The notes below the pieces were generated by a model. It worked only from the letters and a program-made list of their open reading frames with translations, had not been told where the DNA came from and did no database searches. Of a stretch of DNA of 17,903 nt, positions 7,598-15,201 are shown one piece after another. A program made the translations under genes and the position numbers. How positions within the stretch are numbered: the stretch's first letter is position 1; each line of letters starts with the position of its first letter. Source of the DNA: an uncultured Ruminococcus sp. (GTDB lineage Bacteria; Bacillota; Clostridia; Oscillospirales; Ruminococcaceae); contig CAMJES010000013.1 of NCBI GenBank assembly GCA_946404705.1, forward strand, positions 1 through 17,903, in the 5' to 3' direction.

Positions 7598-7731
7598 TAA
7601 AATAATTACATAATATTTAAAAAGACTGCAGTTTTTGATTAATATTATCAGGTCTATTCGAAATATATTTATTAACAATAGGTTCATATAAAAATCAAAC
7701 AAAATTTGTTATATTTTTATTATGAAAATTA

Positions 7732-7760
7732 TTGCTTTATTAGTGAAAATAGGTTATAAT
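7732..7760 (+). promoter_or_regulatory. sigma-A promoter of the oadGB operon
   Basis: TTGCTT (7732-7737), a 17-base spacer, and a consensus TATAAT (7755-7760), 34 bases before the oadG start. It lies inside an upward extension of the oadG frame (to an ATG at 7722), which argues against that longer start. Confidence 0.78.
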
Positions 7761-7793
7761 ATATTAGATATTTTTGTTAAAGGAGATAGAATT

Positions 7794-8162
7794 ATGGAAG
7801 GCTCGTATGTTTTAGCTGTCGTATTGACAGGTTTAATTGTTGTTTTTGTAGGCTTGATAGTGCTTATCTGCTTTGTATGGCTTATGGGTAAGATCTTTAA
7901 AGCTATCAATAGTGCAAAAGCCAAAAAACCTGAAAACAAAGTTGAAACTAAAGTCCCCGAAGCTGTAAGTGTTCCTGCTGCAGCACCTGCAATGGAGATC
8001 GAGGACGGTATAAGCGATGAAATCGTTGCTGTTATTGCCGCAGCTGTTGCATCTATGTCGGGCAATTTCGCAATCAAAAGCGTAAAAAAAGCTTCTTCCA
8101 AGTCATCGCGCAGAGGTGCTTGGGGCGCACAGGGTATTGCTGAAAATACCCGAGTATTCTAA
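7794..8162 (+). CDS. Na+-pumping decarboxylase gamma subunit (OadG family)
   Basis: The small membrane-anchored gamma chain that links the biotin-carrying/carboxyltransferase part to the beta pump in oxaloacetate- or methylmalonyl-CoA-decarboxylase-type complexes. The 122-residue protein has one N-terminal membrane helix (about residues 6-31, LAVVLTGLIVVFVGLIVLICFVWLM). It continues with a Lys/Pro/Ala-rich linker (40-65), a block DEIVAVIAAAVASM (about 75-88) typical of Clostridial OadG proteins, and a Ser/Lys/Arg tail ending GAWGAQGIAENTRVF. ATG 7794 follows AAAGGAGA; an in-frame ATG at 7722 is rejected because the promoter lies inside that extension. It precedes the beta subunit by 17 bases. 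Which carboxylic acid the complex uses cannot be told. Confidence 0.88.
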   Translation: MEGSYVLAVVLTGLIVVFVGLIVLICFVWLMGKIFKAINSAKAKKPENKVETKVPEAVSVPAAAPAMEIEDGISDEIVAVIAAAVASMSGNFAIKSVKKASSKSSRRGAWGAQGIAENTRVF

Positions 8163-8179
8163 AGAAAGGTAAAAAAAAG

Positions 8180-9376
8180 ATGGACAGTTTTTTTCAATCA
8201 ATTAAAGATCTGTGTATGACTTCCGGCCTTGCAAACTTAACATGGCAGTCTGTATTAATGATCTTGATTTCTTTCGGATTTTTGTACCTTGCAATCAAGC
8301 ATAAGTTTGAACCGCTTCTTCTTTTGCCCATTGCATTCGGTATGCTTCTCACAAACCTTCCGCTTACAGAAATGTATCACCCCGAGCTTTTCGATATCAG
8401 CGGCGGAAAAGAGCTTGATTTCGGTAATATTTTACATAACGGCGGATTGCTTGACCTGCTGTATTTAGGCGTTAAGCTTCAGATATATCCCCCGCTCATC
8501 TTCCTCGGAATCGGCTGTATGACCGACTTTGCTCCTCTTATCGCAAATCCGAAGAGCTTCCTTCTCGGTGCTGCTGCTCAGGGAGGTATCTTCTTTACAT
8601 TTGTCGGCGCTGCATGGCTCGGCTTCACACCTCAGGAAGCAGGTTCAATAGCTATTATCGGTGGCGCAGACGGCCCAACCGCTATCTTCGTTTCAAGTAA
8701 GCTTCTCGGCAGCGGCGGTTTCGATATTGATACAGGTACTATCGCACTTGCCGCTTATACCTATATGGCACTCGTTCCTATCATTCAGCCGCCTATAATG
8801 AAGGCACTTACCACTAAGAAAGAGCGTTCTGTTGTAATGACCCAGCTCAGACAGGTTTCAAAGACCGAAAAGATCATCTTCCCTATCGCTGTAACAATCG
8901 TTATTGCACTTATCATTCCTTCGGCTGCTCCGCTTGTTGGTATGCTTATGCTCGGTAACCTTATCAAGGAAAGCGGAGTATGTGAAAGACTTTGCAAAAC
9001 TGCTCAGAACGAGCTTATGAATATTATCACAATATTCCTTGGTATTTCTGTCGGAGCTACTACAACGGCTGACAAGATAGTTAATATGAAGTTTGTCAAG
9101 GTTATTATCCTTGGCGTAATTGCATTCTGCCTTGGTACAGCTTGCGGCGTTCTCCTCGGCAAGCTTATGTACGTTGTTACTAAGGGCAAGGTTAATCCGC
9201 TTATCGGTTCTGCAGGTGTTTCCGCAGTTCCTATGGCTGCCCGTGTATCACAGAAGGTCGGTCAGGAAGAAAATCCGAAGAACTTCCTTCTTATGCATGC
9301 TATGGGTCCGAATGTTGCAGGTGTTATCGGTTCTGCAGTTGCAGCCGGAGTTCTCCTCAGCATCATACCTCACTGA
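8180..9376 (+). CDS. Na+-transporting decarboxylase beta subunit (OadB family)
   Basis: The integral membrane pump that couples decarboxylation of carboxybiotin to Na+ export. The 398-residue polytopic protein carries the signature GGADGPT at 161-167, where Asp164 corresponds to the Na+-site aspartate of Klebsiella OadB (Asp203). The second signature NPLIGSAGVSAVPMAARV contains Asn339, Gly343, Ser348 and Arg355, with spacing identical to the essential Klebsiella residues Asn373, Gly377, Ser382 and Arg389. All known functional positions are present, so it should be active. The start is ATG 8180 after AAAGAAAGG. The partner genes for the carboxyltransferase alpha subunit and biotin carrier are absent here; the operon ends in a terminator directly after this gene. 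Confidence 0.94.
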   Translation: MDSFFQSIKDLCMTSGLANLTWQSVLMILISFGFLYLAIKHKFEPLLLLPIAFGMLLTNLPLTEMYHPELFDISGGKELDFGNILHNGGLLDLLYLGVKLQIYPPLIFLGIGCMTDFAPLIANPKSFLLGAAAQGGIFFTFVGAAWLGFTPQEAGSIAIIGGADGPTAIFVSSKLLGSGGFDIDTGTIALAAYTYMALVPIIQPPIMKALTTKKERSVVMTQLRQVSKTEKIIFPIAVTIVIALIIPSAAPLVGMLMLGNLIKESGVCERLCKTAQNELMNIITIFLGISVGATTTADKIVNMKFVKVIILGVIAFCLGTACGVLLGKLMYVVTKGKVNPLIGSAGVSAVPMAARVSQKVGQEENPKNFLLMHAMGPNVAGVIGSAVAAGVLLSIIPH

Positions 9377-9392
9377 TATACCCAAAAACAAC

Positions 9393-9436
9393 AATGACCT
9401 TGGTTTCATTTTTATTGAAACCGAGGTCATTTTTTT
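9393..9436 (+). terminator. strong intrinsic terminator after oadB
   Basis: A 16-bp stem: AATGACCTTGGTTTCA (9393-9408) with TGAAACCGAGGTCATT (9416-9431), one G/T wobble, a 7-base loop and a following T-tract. The convergent mreB-like gene ends at 9438, immediately beside it. The minus-strand side has TTGTTGTTTTT, so it probably terminates that operon too. Confidence 0.93.
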
Positions 9437-9437
9437 A

Positions 9438-10445
9438 TCAGCTTTTATAAAGTGAAACATTCTGGAAACCGTCAAGAAGCTTATCAAGATATTTAAAGGA
9501 AAGCTGCGCTCCCTTTGCAACGCAGGAAAGCGGATCGTCCGCAACAATACACGGAACTTTTATCTCGCTTGAAATAAGCTTGTCAAGCCCGTTTATCAGC
9601 GCTCCGCCGCCTGTCAGATAAATTCCGTTTTTACAGATATCACCGACAAGCTCCGGAGGAGTATTTTCAAACACGTTTTTAATATTAGCGATTATCTCAT
9701 TAATACTTTCAACGATCGCTTCATAAATATCATAATCGGTGATTTCTATACATTCGGGAAGTCCTCGAACAAGATGTCTGCCTTTAACAATAATAGAACG
9801 GCTTCCATCGGGATTATATACGTTTGCAGCAGAGATCTTTGCCATTTCAGCTGATTTTTCTCCGATCAGAACACGGTAACGGTTGCTTATATACTTGACG
9901 ATTTCCTTATCAAATTTATTTCCTGCGACCTTAATTGATGCTTTTGCTACTATTCCGTTCATAGAAATAATTGCAATGTCCGTAGTGCCTCCGCCGATAT
10001 CAACAACCATGTTTCCGTTCGGCGTGGAAATGTCAACGCCTGCGCCGAGCAATGCGGCGATCGGCTCTTCAAGCAGATAAACCTTTTTTGCACCGGCGAC
10101 CTTTGCAGCTTCTACGACTGCCCTGCTTTCAACGTCAGTTATCGAGGACGGAACACACATTACAATGTTCGGCATGAGCAGCTTTTGTCCCGTGATCTTC
10201 TCAATAAATGCTGTTACCATATACTCTGTCATTTTATGGTCGGAAATAACACCGTCTGAAAGCGGCTGAACAACGAGAATATGTTCGGGTGCTTTTCCAA
10301 GCATCTTATATGCCTCAGAACCGACAGCAATGACCTGTTCTGTTCGTGTATTAAAAGCAACGATTGAAGCTTCATTCAGCACTATTCCGCTGTTTCCCAT
10401 TGTAATAATAACATTTGCAGTACCTAAATCAATACCAATATCCAT
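9438..10445 (-). CDS. mreB: MreB/Mbl-family actin-like protein
   Basis: A bacterial actin homologue; family members assemble under the membrane and guide cell-wall synthesis. The 335-residue protein has the phosphate-1 motif GIDLGTAN (4-11), CVPSSITDVE (97-106), the phosphate-2 motif VVDIGGGTTDIA (147-158), and the adenosine motif YLTGGGALINGLD (276-288). ATG 10445 follows AAAGGGTG; an in-frame GTG at 10454 overlaps that ribosome site and is less likely. No mreC, mreD or rodA adjoins it, so it is a separate paralogue of the Mbl/MreBH kind rather than the mre operon copy; the symbol is family-level. It follows comF by 15 bases, and the hairpin at 9393-9431 lies next to its stop. Confidence 0.92.
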   Translation of the reverse strand: MDIGIDLGTANVIITMGNSGIVLNEASIVAFNTRTEQVIAVGSEAYKMLGKAPEHILVVQPLSDGVISDHKMTEYMVTAFIEKITGQKLLMPNIVMCVPSSITDVESRAVVEAAKVAGAKKVYLLEEPIAALLGAGVDISTPNGNMVVDIGGGTTDIAIISMNGIVAKASIKVAGNKFDKEIVKYISNRYRVLIGEKSAEMAKISAANVYNPDGSRSIIVKGRHLVRGLPECIEITDYDIYEAIVESINEIIANIKNVFENTPPELVGDICKNGIYLTGGGALINGLDKLISSEIKVPCIVADDPLSCVAKGAQLSFKYLDKLLDGFQNVSLYKS

Positions 10446-10460
10446 TTTTTTCACCCTTTA

Positions 10461-11162
10461 TTATACGGTTGTCGCCGCAACGGCAGCTATAACCGAATTT
10501 GCGCCCATTTCGAGCAGTATCTCTGCACAGGAGTTTATCGTTGAGCCTGTCGTCATAACATCATCAACTATTATTACTGTTTTATCCTTAATTTCTGAGG
10601 TGTTTCCTGCAGAATACAGACGAGCGGCGTTGCTTTTTCGCCGGTTTGCAGAAAGCTTGTGCTGTGCAACGACCGATTCGCCTTTTATCAGAGCATTACG
10701 GTAAACAGGTATATCAAGCTTTTCAGCCAACGCATCCGCAAGAACTTCAGCCTGATTGTATCCTCTTCTTCGAAGCTTTAGCTTTGACATCGGAACAGGA
10801 ACAATACAGTCCGCTTTTGGAAATAATGCGTCCGAGTTAATGTCAGCCGCCGTTTTTTCTGCAAACAATCGCGGAAATACATCATTTTTAGTTCTTTTCA
10901 GATATACAACTCCGCCCTTGGCGCTGCCTTGATAATAAAACGCTGCATAACATCTTGAAAAGGAGCGCTCATTCTCATGACAAGAGCATCGGCTTATATC
11001 ATTTCCGCATCCGCGGCAAAGCTCGTCACCGGTGTACGGCAGTTCATCATAACATCTGCCGCAGTATTCAAGCTTCCAATTGATAACATTTCCGCAGAGA
11101 GGACAGCGGTTCGGAAAAAACAAATCCAGAACAAAAGCTTTCAGCTGTTTGGCGTTATACAC
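10461..11162 (-). CDS. comF: ComF-family phosphoribosyltransferase-like protein
   Basis: A ComF/GntX-type protein, needed for DNA uptake in naturally competent bacteria. The 233-residue protein has an N-terminal cysteine cluster (CPLCG at 20-24, YCGRC at 33-37, CRGCG at 49-53, CSC at 59-61), likely zinc-binding. The C-terminal type I phosphoribosyltransferase domain has RRRGYNQAEVLA (131-142) and the PRPP loop VIIVDDVMTTGST (196-208). The GTG start at 11162 overlaps the 3' end of recD2 by 8 bases and is preceded by a strong AAGGAG about 10 bases away, inside recD2. That makes recD2-comF translationally coupled. Whether this organism is competent is not shown. Confidence 0.92.
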   Translation of the reverse strand: MYNAKQLKAFVLDLFFPNRCPLCGNVINWKLEYCGRCYDELPYTGDELCRGCGNDISRCSCHENERSFSRCYAAFYYQGSAKGGVVYLKRTKNDVFPRLFAEKTAADINSDALFPKADCIVPVPMSKLKLRRRGYNQAEVLADALAEKLDIPVYRNALIKGESVVAQHKLSANRRKSNAARLYSAGNTSEIKDKTVIIVDDVMTTGSTINSCAEILLEMGANSVIAAVAATTV

Positions 11163-13374
11163 CGAAATCCATCTCCTTATCGAGCATTTCCCTTAAACAG
11201 CTGTAACGCATCGTCCTTCTGTTGTTTGAGATCATATATTCAACTGTTCGCTTTGAACCAACGATTATAAGCATCTTTTTGGCCCTTGTAACGGCAGTAT
11301 ACAGCAGATTACGGAAATAAAGCTTCTCATAGTTTCCGAGCAGCGGAAGAATAACAGCATTAAATTCGCTGCCCTGACTTTTATGCACCGTAATGGCATA
11401 AGCAAGCTCAAGCTGGTCAAGCATTTCTGTTGAATAGGACACAATTCTTCCGTCAAAATCAATAACCATTTTCATTTCGCGTTTTGAAACCTTTAGAATT
11501 GTGCCGATATCGCCGTTAAATATTCCCGAGCCGTTTTCGCTGCCCTTGTTCCATATTATGTCATAATTATTCTTTATCTGCATAACTTTATCGTTTTCAC
11601 GAAAAGTATAATTAACGCCGCGAATTTCATTTTTTCCACGTTCGGGTGGATTTATAGCAAATTGAAGAGAGTTATTGAGTTCAACCACACCGAGAACGCC
11701 TTTTCGTGAGGGACAAAGGACTTGAATATCATCGGTCGGAGAATAATTATATGCCTTTGGAAGCCGCTCGGTGCATAGCTGTACAACAGTTTCGGCAGCT
11801 TCTTGAAAATCAAGCTTCTGTATAAAGAAAAAATCGTTATCTGTACGGGTAAGGTCGATATTTTCACCCTTAACGATACTGTGGGCATTCATAACGATAG
11901 AGCTTTGCTGCGCCTGACGGAAAATTTCGTTAAGCTGAACAACGGATAAAACTCCGCTTTCGATCATATCTTTTAGGAGATTTCCTGCGCCGACAGACGG
12001 CAGCTGGTCGCAGTCGCCTACCATAATAAGCCTGCAGGAAAGCTTCAAAGCGCGAAGCAGCGACTCGAACAAAAGGCAATCCACCATTGACATTTCATCA
12101 ATTATCATAACATCACAGGTAAGTGGCTCGGATTCGTTGTGTTTAAACCTAAGCTTGCCGGAATTGTCAAAAGAAACCTCCAAAAGGCGATGAATAGTCT
12201 TCGCTTCATATCCAGTCAAATCGGAGATACGTTTTGCAGCCTTACCTGTCGGAGCGGCGATCTGAACCTTCATTCCCCTCTGCTCGTAAAGCGAGATTAT
12301 CGCTTTAAGCGTAGTGGTTTTTCCGGTACCGGGGCCTCCCGTCAGCACTATAAAGCCCTTAGAAAGCGCAAGCGATATCGCATTTTTCTGCTGCTCGGCA
12401 TAGGTAATATTCTTTGCTTTTTCTTCAAGCTCTATCATCTTGGAATAGTCATATTCGGTGTCCTTCATAAATGAATTGAGGACGTTAAGCCTGCCTGCTA
12501 TATAGCTTTCGGCGTTGTAATATTCATATATGTATATAAAATCACGATCCTGCCTGCGGCTTCTGTATAGCGCAAGGCGGTTTTCTTCAATTTCATCGTC
12601 AATGACCTTGTCAATAAGCTCCTCTGTAACTTTAAGATAATTTGATGTGGTTTCAACCAAATGCTTATACGGCAGGCAGGTATGTCCGAGATATGTGTTT
12701 TCCGTCAGTATATAGAAAATCCCTGCTTTGACCCTGCCTTCGCTGTCGGTGGGGATCTTCATTTCCTCGGCAATTTTTTCTGCCTTTACAAAATCAAGCT
12801 CTATTCCCTGTTCGCAGAGTACATACGGGTTTTCTTTTATAACATCAACTGCGTACTGTCCCCACCTTTTCCATGCTTTAACAGCAAAAGATGGACTTAT
12901 GCTGTACTGGGAAAGAAAAATCATAAGCGTTCTTATTCCGTAAATACGCTTGAACTCCATTGCAGCTTCTTCTGCCTTCTGTGCTGTAAAGCCTTTTACC
13001 TCTTTAAGACGTTCCGGTTCGTTCTCAAACACTTCAAGCGTTTTATCTCCGAATTTCTCAACGATTCTTTTGGCAAGAGTCGGGCCTATACCCTTGATAA
13101 CGCCTGAGGAAAGATATTTCAAAATAGCTGCAGAGGTTTCAGGCAGTTTGCGTTCACATATTTCAGCATTAAACTGCGTTCCGTAGCGAGGGTGATTTAC
13201 ATACTTTCCCGTAACCGAGAGCAGTTCCCCCTCTTCGACATTTCCAAGTTCTCCTGTAACGACAATATTACCGTCCTTGACTGAAAGGTTAACAACAGCA
13301 TATCCGTTTGACGGATTTGAAAACAATATCTGATCTACCGAACCCTCTATGATAATACCCTGATTTTCTTCCAT
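11155..13374 (-). CDS. recD2: RecD2-type ATP-dependent 5'-3' DNA helicase
   Basis: A superfamily 1B helicase found in organisms lacking RecBCD, tied to DNA repair and replication-fork maintenance. With the start at 13374 it has 739 residues. Parts in order: an N-terminal OB-like region (IEGSVDQILFSNPSNGYAV); helix-hairpin-helix repeats (SSGVIKGIGPTLAKRI, 89-104); Walker A GGPGTGKTTT (346-355); Walker B IIDEMS (424-429); motif III GDCDQLPSVGAGN (453-465); FRQAQQSS (485-492); an SH3-like insertion; YAITVHKSQGSEF (659-671); and YTAVTRAKK (692-700). The frame is open to 13443, but the -35/-10 boxes at 13415-13443 lie inside that stretch. The true start is ATG 13374 or possibly ATG 13386 (adds MFFA). 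Ribosome binding is weak for both. Heads the recD2-comF-mreB unit. Confidence 0.95.
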   Translation of the reverse strand: MEENQGIIIEGSVDQILFSNPSNGYAVVNLSVKDGNIVVTGELGNVEEGELLSVTGKYVNHPRYGTQFNAEICERKLPETSAAILKYLSSGVIKGIGPTLAKRIVEKFGDKTLEVFENEPERLKEVKGFTAQKAEEAAMEFKRIYGIRTLMIFLSQYSISPSFAVKAWKRWGQYAVDVIKENPYVLCEQGIELDFVKAEKIAEEMKIPTDSEGRVKAGIFYILTENTYLGHTCLPYKHLVETTSNYLKVTEELIDKVIDDEIEENRLALYRSRRQDRDFIYIYEYYNAESYIAGRLNVLNSFMKDTEYDYSKMIELEEKAKNITYAEQQKNAISLALSKGFIVLTGGPGTGKTTTLKAIISLYEQRGMKVQIAAPTGKAAKRISDLTGYEAKTIHRLLEVSFDNSGKLRFKHNESEPLTCDVMIIDEMSMVDCLLFESLLRALKLSCRLIMVGDCDQLPSVGAGNLLKDMIESGVLSVVQLNEIFRQAQQSSIVMNAHSIVKGENIDLTRTDNDFFFIQKLDFQEAAETVVQLCTERLPKAYNYSPTDDIQVLCPSRKGVLGVVELNNSLQFAINPPERGKNEIRGVNYTFRENDKVMQIKNNYDIIWNKGSENGSGIFNGDIGTILKVSKREMKMVIDFDGRIVSYSTEMLDQLELAYAITVHKSQGSEFNAVILPLLGNYEKLYFRNLLYTAVTRAKKMLIIVGSKRTVEYMISNNRRTMRYSCLREMLDKEMDFGV

Positions 13375-13414
13375 TGCGAAAAACATCCAATCATATACAA
13401 ATATACAATATATT

Positions 13415-13443
13415 ATTATACCACATTTCGAGAGGTTTTGCAA
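13415..13443 (-). promoter_or_regulatory. sigma-A promoter of recD2-comF-mreB
   Basis: On the minus strand TTGCAA (13443-13438), a 17-base spacer, and consensus TATAAT (13420-13415). The predicted start site near 13408 leaves a leader of only 20-35 bases before recD2. It overlaps the 5' extension of the recD2 frame and so decides the start. Confidence 0.82.
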
Positions 13444-13460
13444 CCACGGTTATAGTTTTT

Positions 13461-13949
13461 TTATACTGTGATCTTATCCTTAATGTTTTCATATTTTTTG
13501 TCGCCTATGCCCTTGACATTCTTTATCTCCTCAATAGAGTTGAAGCCGATAGTATTTGCATATTCAACGATACGGGCTGCTATCACATCTCCGATCCCGT
13601 TTAACGTTTTAAGTTCTTCAACCGTTGCTGTATTTATGTTTATAAGACTGCCTTGTTCGGAAATTGTTTCGGCACTTCCCGAAAACATTGTTTGTGAGGT
13701 TATAATTTCATTAACTGCTGTAAGGATCGGTTCTTCCGCTTGCTTCTGCGGAGAAGTCGTTAAGCTTGTCTGCGCCGACGTTTGTTCCTCAGCTTCCTCC
13801 CAAATACTGTCGAGGGGAATCAATGTTTCCGCTTCGGAATATCCGATGATAGGTTCTGCAAATTCTTCTGAGTCATAAACAGAAATAACTGATATGACCG
13901 CCAAAACAAAAAATACGGCTGCTGCGGCTTTAAAATAAGGTTTATTCAT
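13461..13949 (-). CDS. ComEA-like membrane-anchored helix-hairpin-helix protein
   Basis: A probable DNA-binding protein on the outer face of the membrane, resembling the competence receptor ComEA. The 162-residue protein has an N-terminal membrane anchor or uncleaved signal (about 8-24, AAAVFFVLAVISVISVY) and an acidic Ser/Thr/Glu linker (25-100). The C-terminal (HhH)2 domain (103-161) includes ININTATVEELKTLNGIGDVIA and the second hairpin VKGIGDKKYENI. The SLBB/soluble-ligand-binding domain usually present between anchor and HhH in B. subtilis ComEA is absent. ATG 13949 follows GGTGAT. It is upstream of recD2, with which it shares orientation but has a separate promoter. Function in DNA binding is known for the family; competence here is inference. 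Confidence 0.85.
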   Translation of the reverse strand: MNKPYFKAAAAVFFVLAVISVISVYDSEEFAEPIIGYSEAETLIPLDSIWEEAEEQTSAQTSLTTSPQKQAEEPILTAVNEIITSQTMFSGSAETISEQGSLININTATVEELKTLNGIGDVIAARIVEYANTIGFNSIEEIKNVKGIGDKKYENIKDKITV

Positions 13950-13983
13950 AAAATCATCACCGTTTTACTTATTCATTGATTAC

Positions 13984-14012
13984 ATTTTACAACATAATAT
14001 GACATTTTGCAA
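13984..14012 (-). promoter_or_regulatory. sigma-A promoter of the comEA-like gene
   Basis: On the minus strand TTGCAA (14012-14007), a 17-base spacer, and TAAAAT (13989-13984), 34 bases before the start codon. It uses the same TTGCAA -35 box as the recD2 promoter. No ComK-type boxes were recognised. Confidence 0.65.
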
Positions 14013-14037
14013 GCAATTATCGGCAAAAACTAAAATT

Positions 14038-14070
14038 GAAAAACCTGCATGACAGTCAAGCCATGCAGGT
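14038..14070 (-). terminator. terminator of the cotJ operon
   Basis: On the minus strand ACCTGCATG (14070-14062) pairs perfectly with CATGCAGGT (14051-14043) around a 10-base loop, followed by TTTTT. It begins 7 bases after the cotJC stop codon and separates it from the comEA promoter. The plus-strand side is followed by AAAAAA, so it is one-directional. Confidence 0.88.
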
Positions 14071-14076
14071 AAAAAA

Positions 14077-14688
14077 TCATTTTTTAGAAGAAATCTTATC
14101 GAAAGCAGGATTAAATGCATAGAAATTCTTAGAATTAAGATTATCCTGAGCGATTCTCAAACCTTCGCCGAACCTCTGGAAATGAACGAGTTCTCTTTGT
14201 CTTAAAAAGCGTATCGGATCTTTTACGTCATTGTCATCGACAAGCCTCAGAATGTTATCATAAGTTGTTCGTGCTTTCTGTTCTGCTGCAAGATCCTCTG
14301 TCAGATCGGTAATAACATCACCGGTTGACTGGAATGTTGCTGCCGAAAACGGCATTCCCGATGCGGCGATCGGATAGATACCTGTTGTATGGTCAACAAA
14401 GTATTTATCAAAACCGCTTTCTTTTATCTGTTCGATCGAAAGATTTCTTGTAAGCTGATATACAATAGCTGAGATCATTTCCATATGTCCGAGTTCTTCG
14501 GTGGCTATATCAGTCAATGTTGCCTTAACTTTGCCGTACGGCATTGAATAACGCTGTGAAAGATAGCGCATTGCAGCTCCTGTTTCACCGTCAGGGCCGC
14601 CCAACTGTGTGATTATAAGCTGTGCAAGTCGTGGATTCGGGTTTTTTATATTTACGGGATACTGTAATTTTTTCTCATACGACCACAT
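14077..14688 (-). CDS. cotJC: spore coat protein CotJC, manganese-catalase family
   Basis: A coat-associated protein of the manganese catalase family, made in the mother cell during sporulation in Bacillus. The 203-residue protein begins MWSYEKKLQYPV, almost identical to B. subtilis CotJC. It keeps the dinuclear metal ligands: Glu35 (GGPDGE), Glu65-x-x-His68 (TEELGH), Glu136 (AAEQKAR) and Glu166-x-x-His169 (RELVH), so peroxide-removing activity is plausible. ATG 14688 shares a base with the cotJB stop (TAATG), showing translational coupling. Last gene of the operon; the terminator follows. Confidence 0.96.
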   Translation of the reverse strand: MWSYEKKLQYPVNIKNPNPRLAQLIITQLGGPDGETGAAMRYLSQRYSMPYGKVKATLTDIATEELGHMEMISAIVYQLTRNLSIEQIKESGFDKYFVDHTTGIYPIAASGMPFSAATFQSTGDVITDLTEDLAAEQKARTTYDNILRLVDDNDVKDPIRFLRQRELVHFQRFGEGLRIAQDNLNSKNFYAFNPAFDKISSKK

Positions 14689-14945
14689 TAATTAGCCCCC
14701 CTTTCCCATGGCCACGGGTCATCTGTCCAATAAAAATGTTCATCGGAGTTGTTCTGAACGGCGGTTATCGGGCCGTAATTTTTGGTATAGGCTTCATATG
14801 CTTTTTTACGGCGTTCTTTTATTTCATTAAATCTTGCAAGGGCGTTTCTGTCATTTGGGTGAGTATCAAGAAATAAATTCAGGTCATACAGATAAAAATC
14901 ATACATCTGTATTGCTTTCATAAGATTACAGGCGGACATCATCAT
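14688..14945 (-). CDS. cotJB: spore coat protein CotJB
   Basis: A small soluble spore-coat component acting with CotJA and CotJC. The 85-residue protein has the family's core YDFYLYDLNLFLDTHPNDRNAL (about 15-36), KNYGP near the middle, and the Trp-rich end WTDDPWPWE. Three ATG codons in a row (14945, 14942, 14939) could start it. The first overlaps the cotJA end by 20 bases and follows a GGAGG 6 bases away. Overlaps with both neighbours show a tight cotJABC operon. Confidence 0.93.
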   Translation of the reverse strand: MMMSACNLMKAIQMYDFYLYDLNLFLDTHPNDRNALARFNEIKERRKKAYEAYTKNYGPITAVQNNSDEHFYWTDDPWPWERGAN

Positions 14946-15117
14946 TCTCAGCCTCCCCTCCTAAAAACGGGAAATAAAGCTCCGGAAAAATTGTTCCTTT
15001 TTCAAGAGCAGTATTTTCAGCGTAGGTCGTATCATAAGTTTGAAACGGAACATAGCACATTGCAAGCGGAGTATTCTCCGGGAAAATGCTTGTTTCATTT
15101 TTATATTTATTCTCCAT
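14926..15117 (-). CDS. cotJA: spore coat-associated protein CotJA
   Basis: First gene of the cotJ operon. The 63-residue protein has the CotJA signature: AMCYVPFQTYDTTYAENTAL followed by GTIFPELYFPFLGG. ATG 15117 follows AGGAG at a 5-base spacing. In B. subtilis the operon is under the mother-cell factor sigma-E; here I could not find a convincing sigma-E promoter upstream, although GCATAAT at about 15158-15164 (minus strand) resembles part of its -10 box. Confidence 0.92.
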   Translation of the reverse strand: MENKYKNETSIFPENTPLAMCYVPFQTYDTTYAENTALEKGTIFPELYFPFLGGEAENDDVRL

Positions 15118-15201
15118 AGCAGCTCCTCTTTTCGTAATAAAATACGGAAAAGCCGATTATGCAAAGCAGTTATTTAATTGTTATCAGCAACATATAAAAG
15201 C

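Noticed and set aside
7722..7793. Longer N-terminus for the OadG-like protein
   Set aside because: A TTGCTT-17-TATAAT promoter lies inside this stretch, so it would not be transcribed; AAAGGAGA marks the start at 7794.
12139..13107. Plus-strand frames of 111-148 codons opposite recD2
   Set aside because: Shadow frames of a well-supported helicase gene; composition is cysteine/phenylalanine-rich and without motifs.
13375..13443. TTG-initiated 23-residue extension of RecD2
   Set aside because: The -35 and -10 boxes of the promoter lie in it, and RecD2 proteins do not have such a hydrophobic leader.
15140..15175. Possible sigma-E or sigma-K promoter of cotJ (GCATAAT on the minus strand)
   Set aside because: Only four or five bases of the -10 agree and no matching -35 lies at the right distance.
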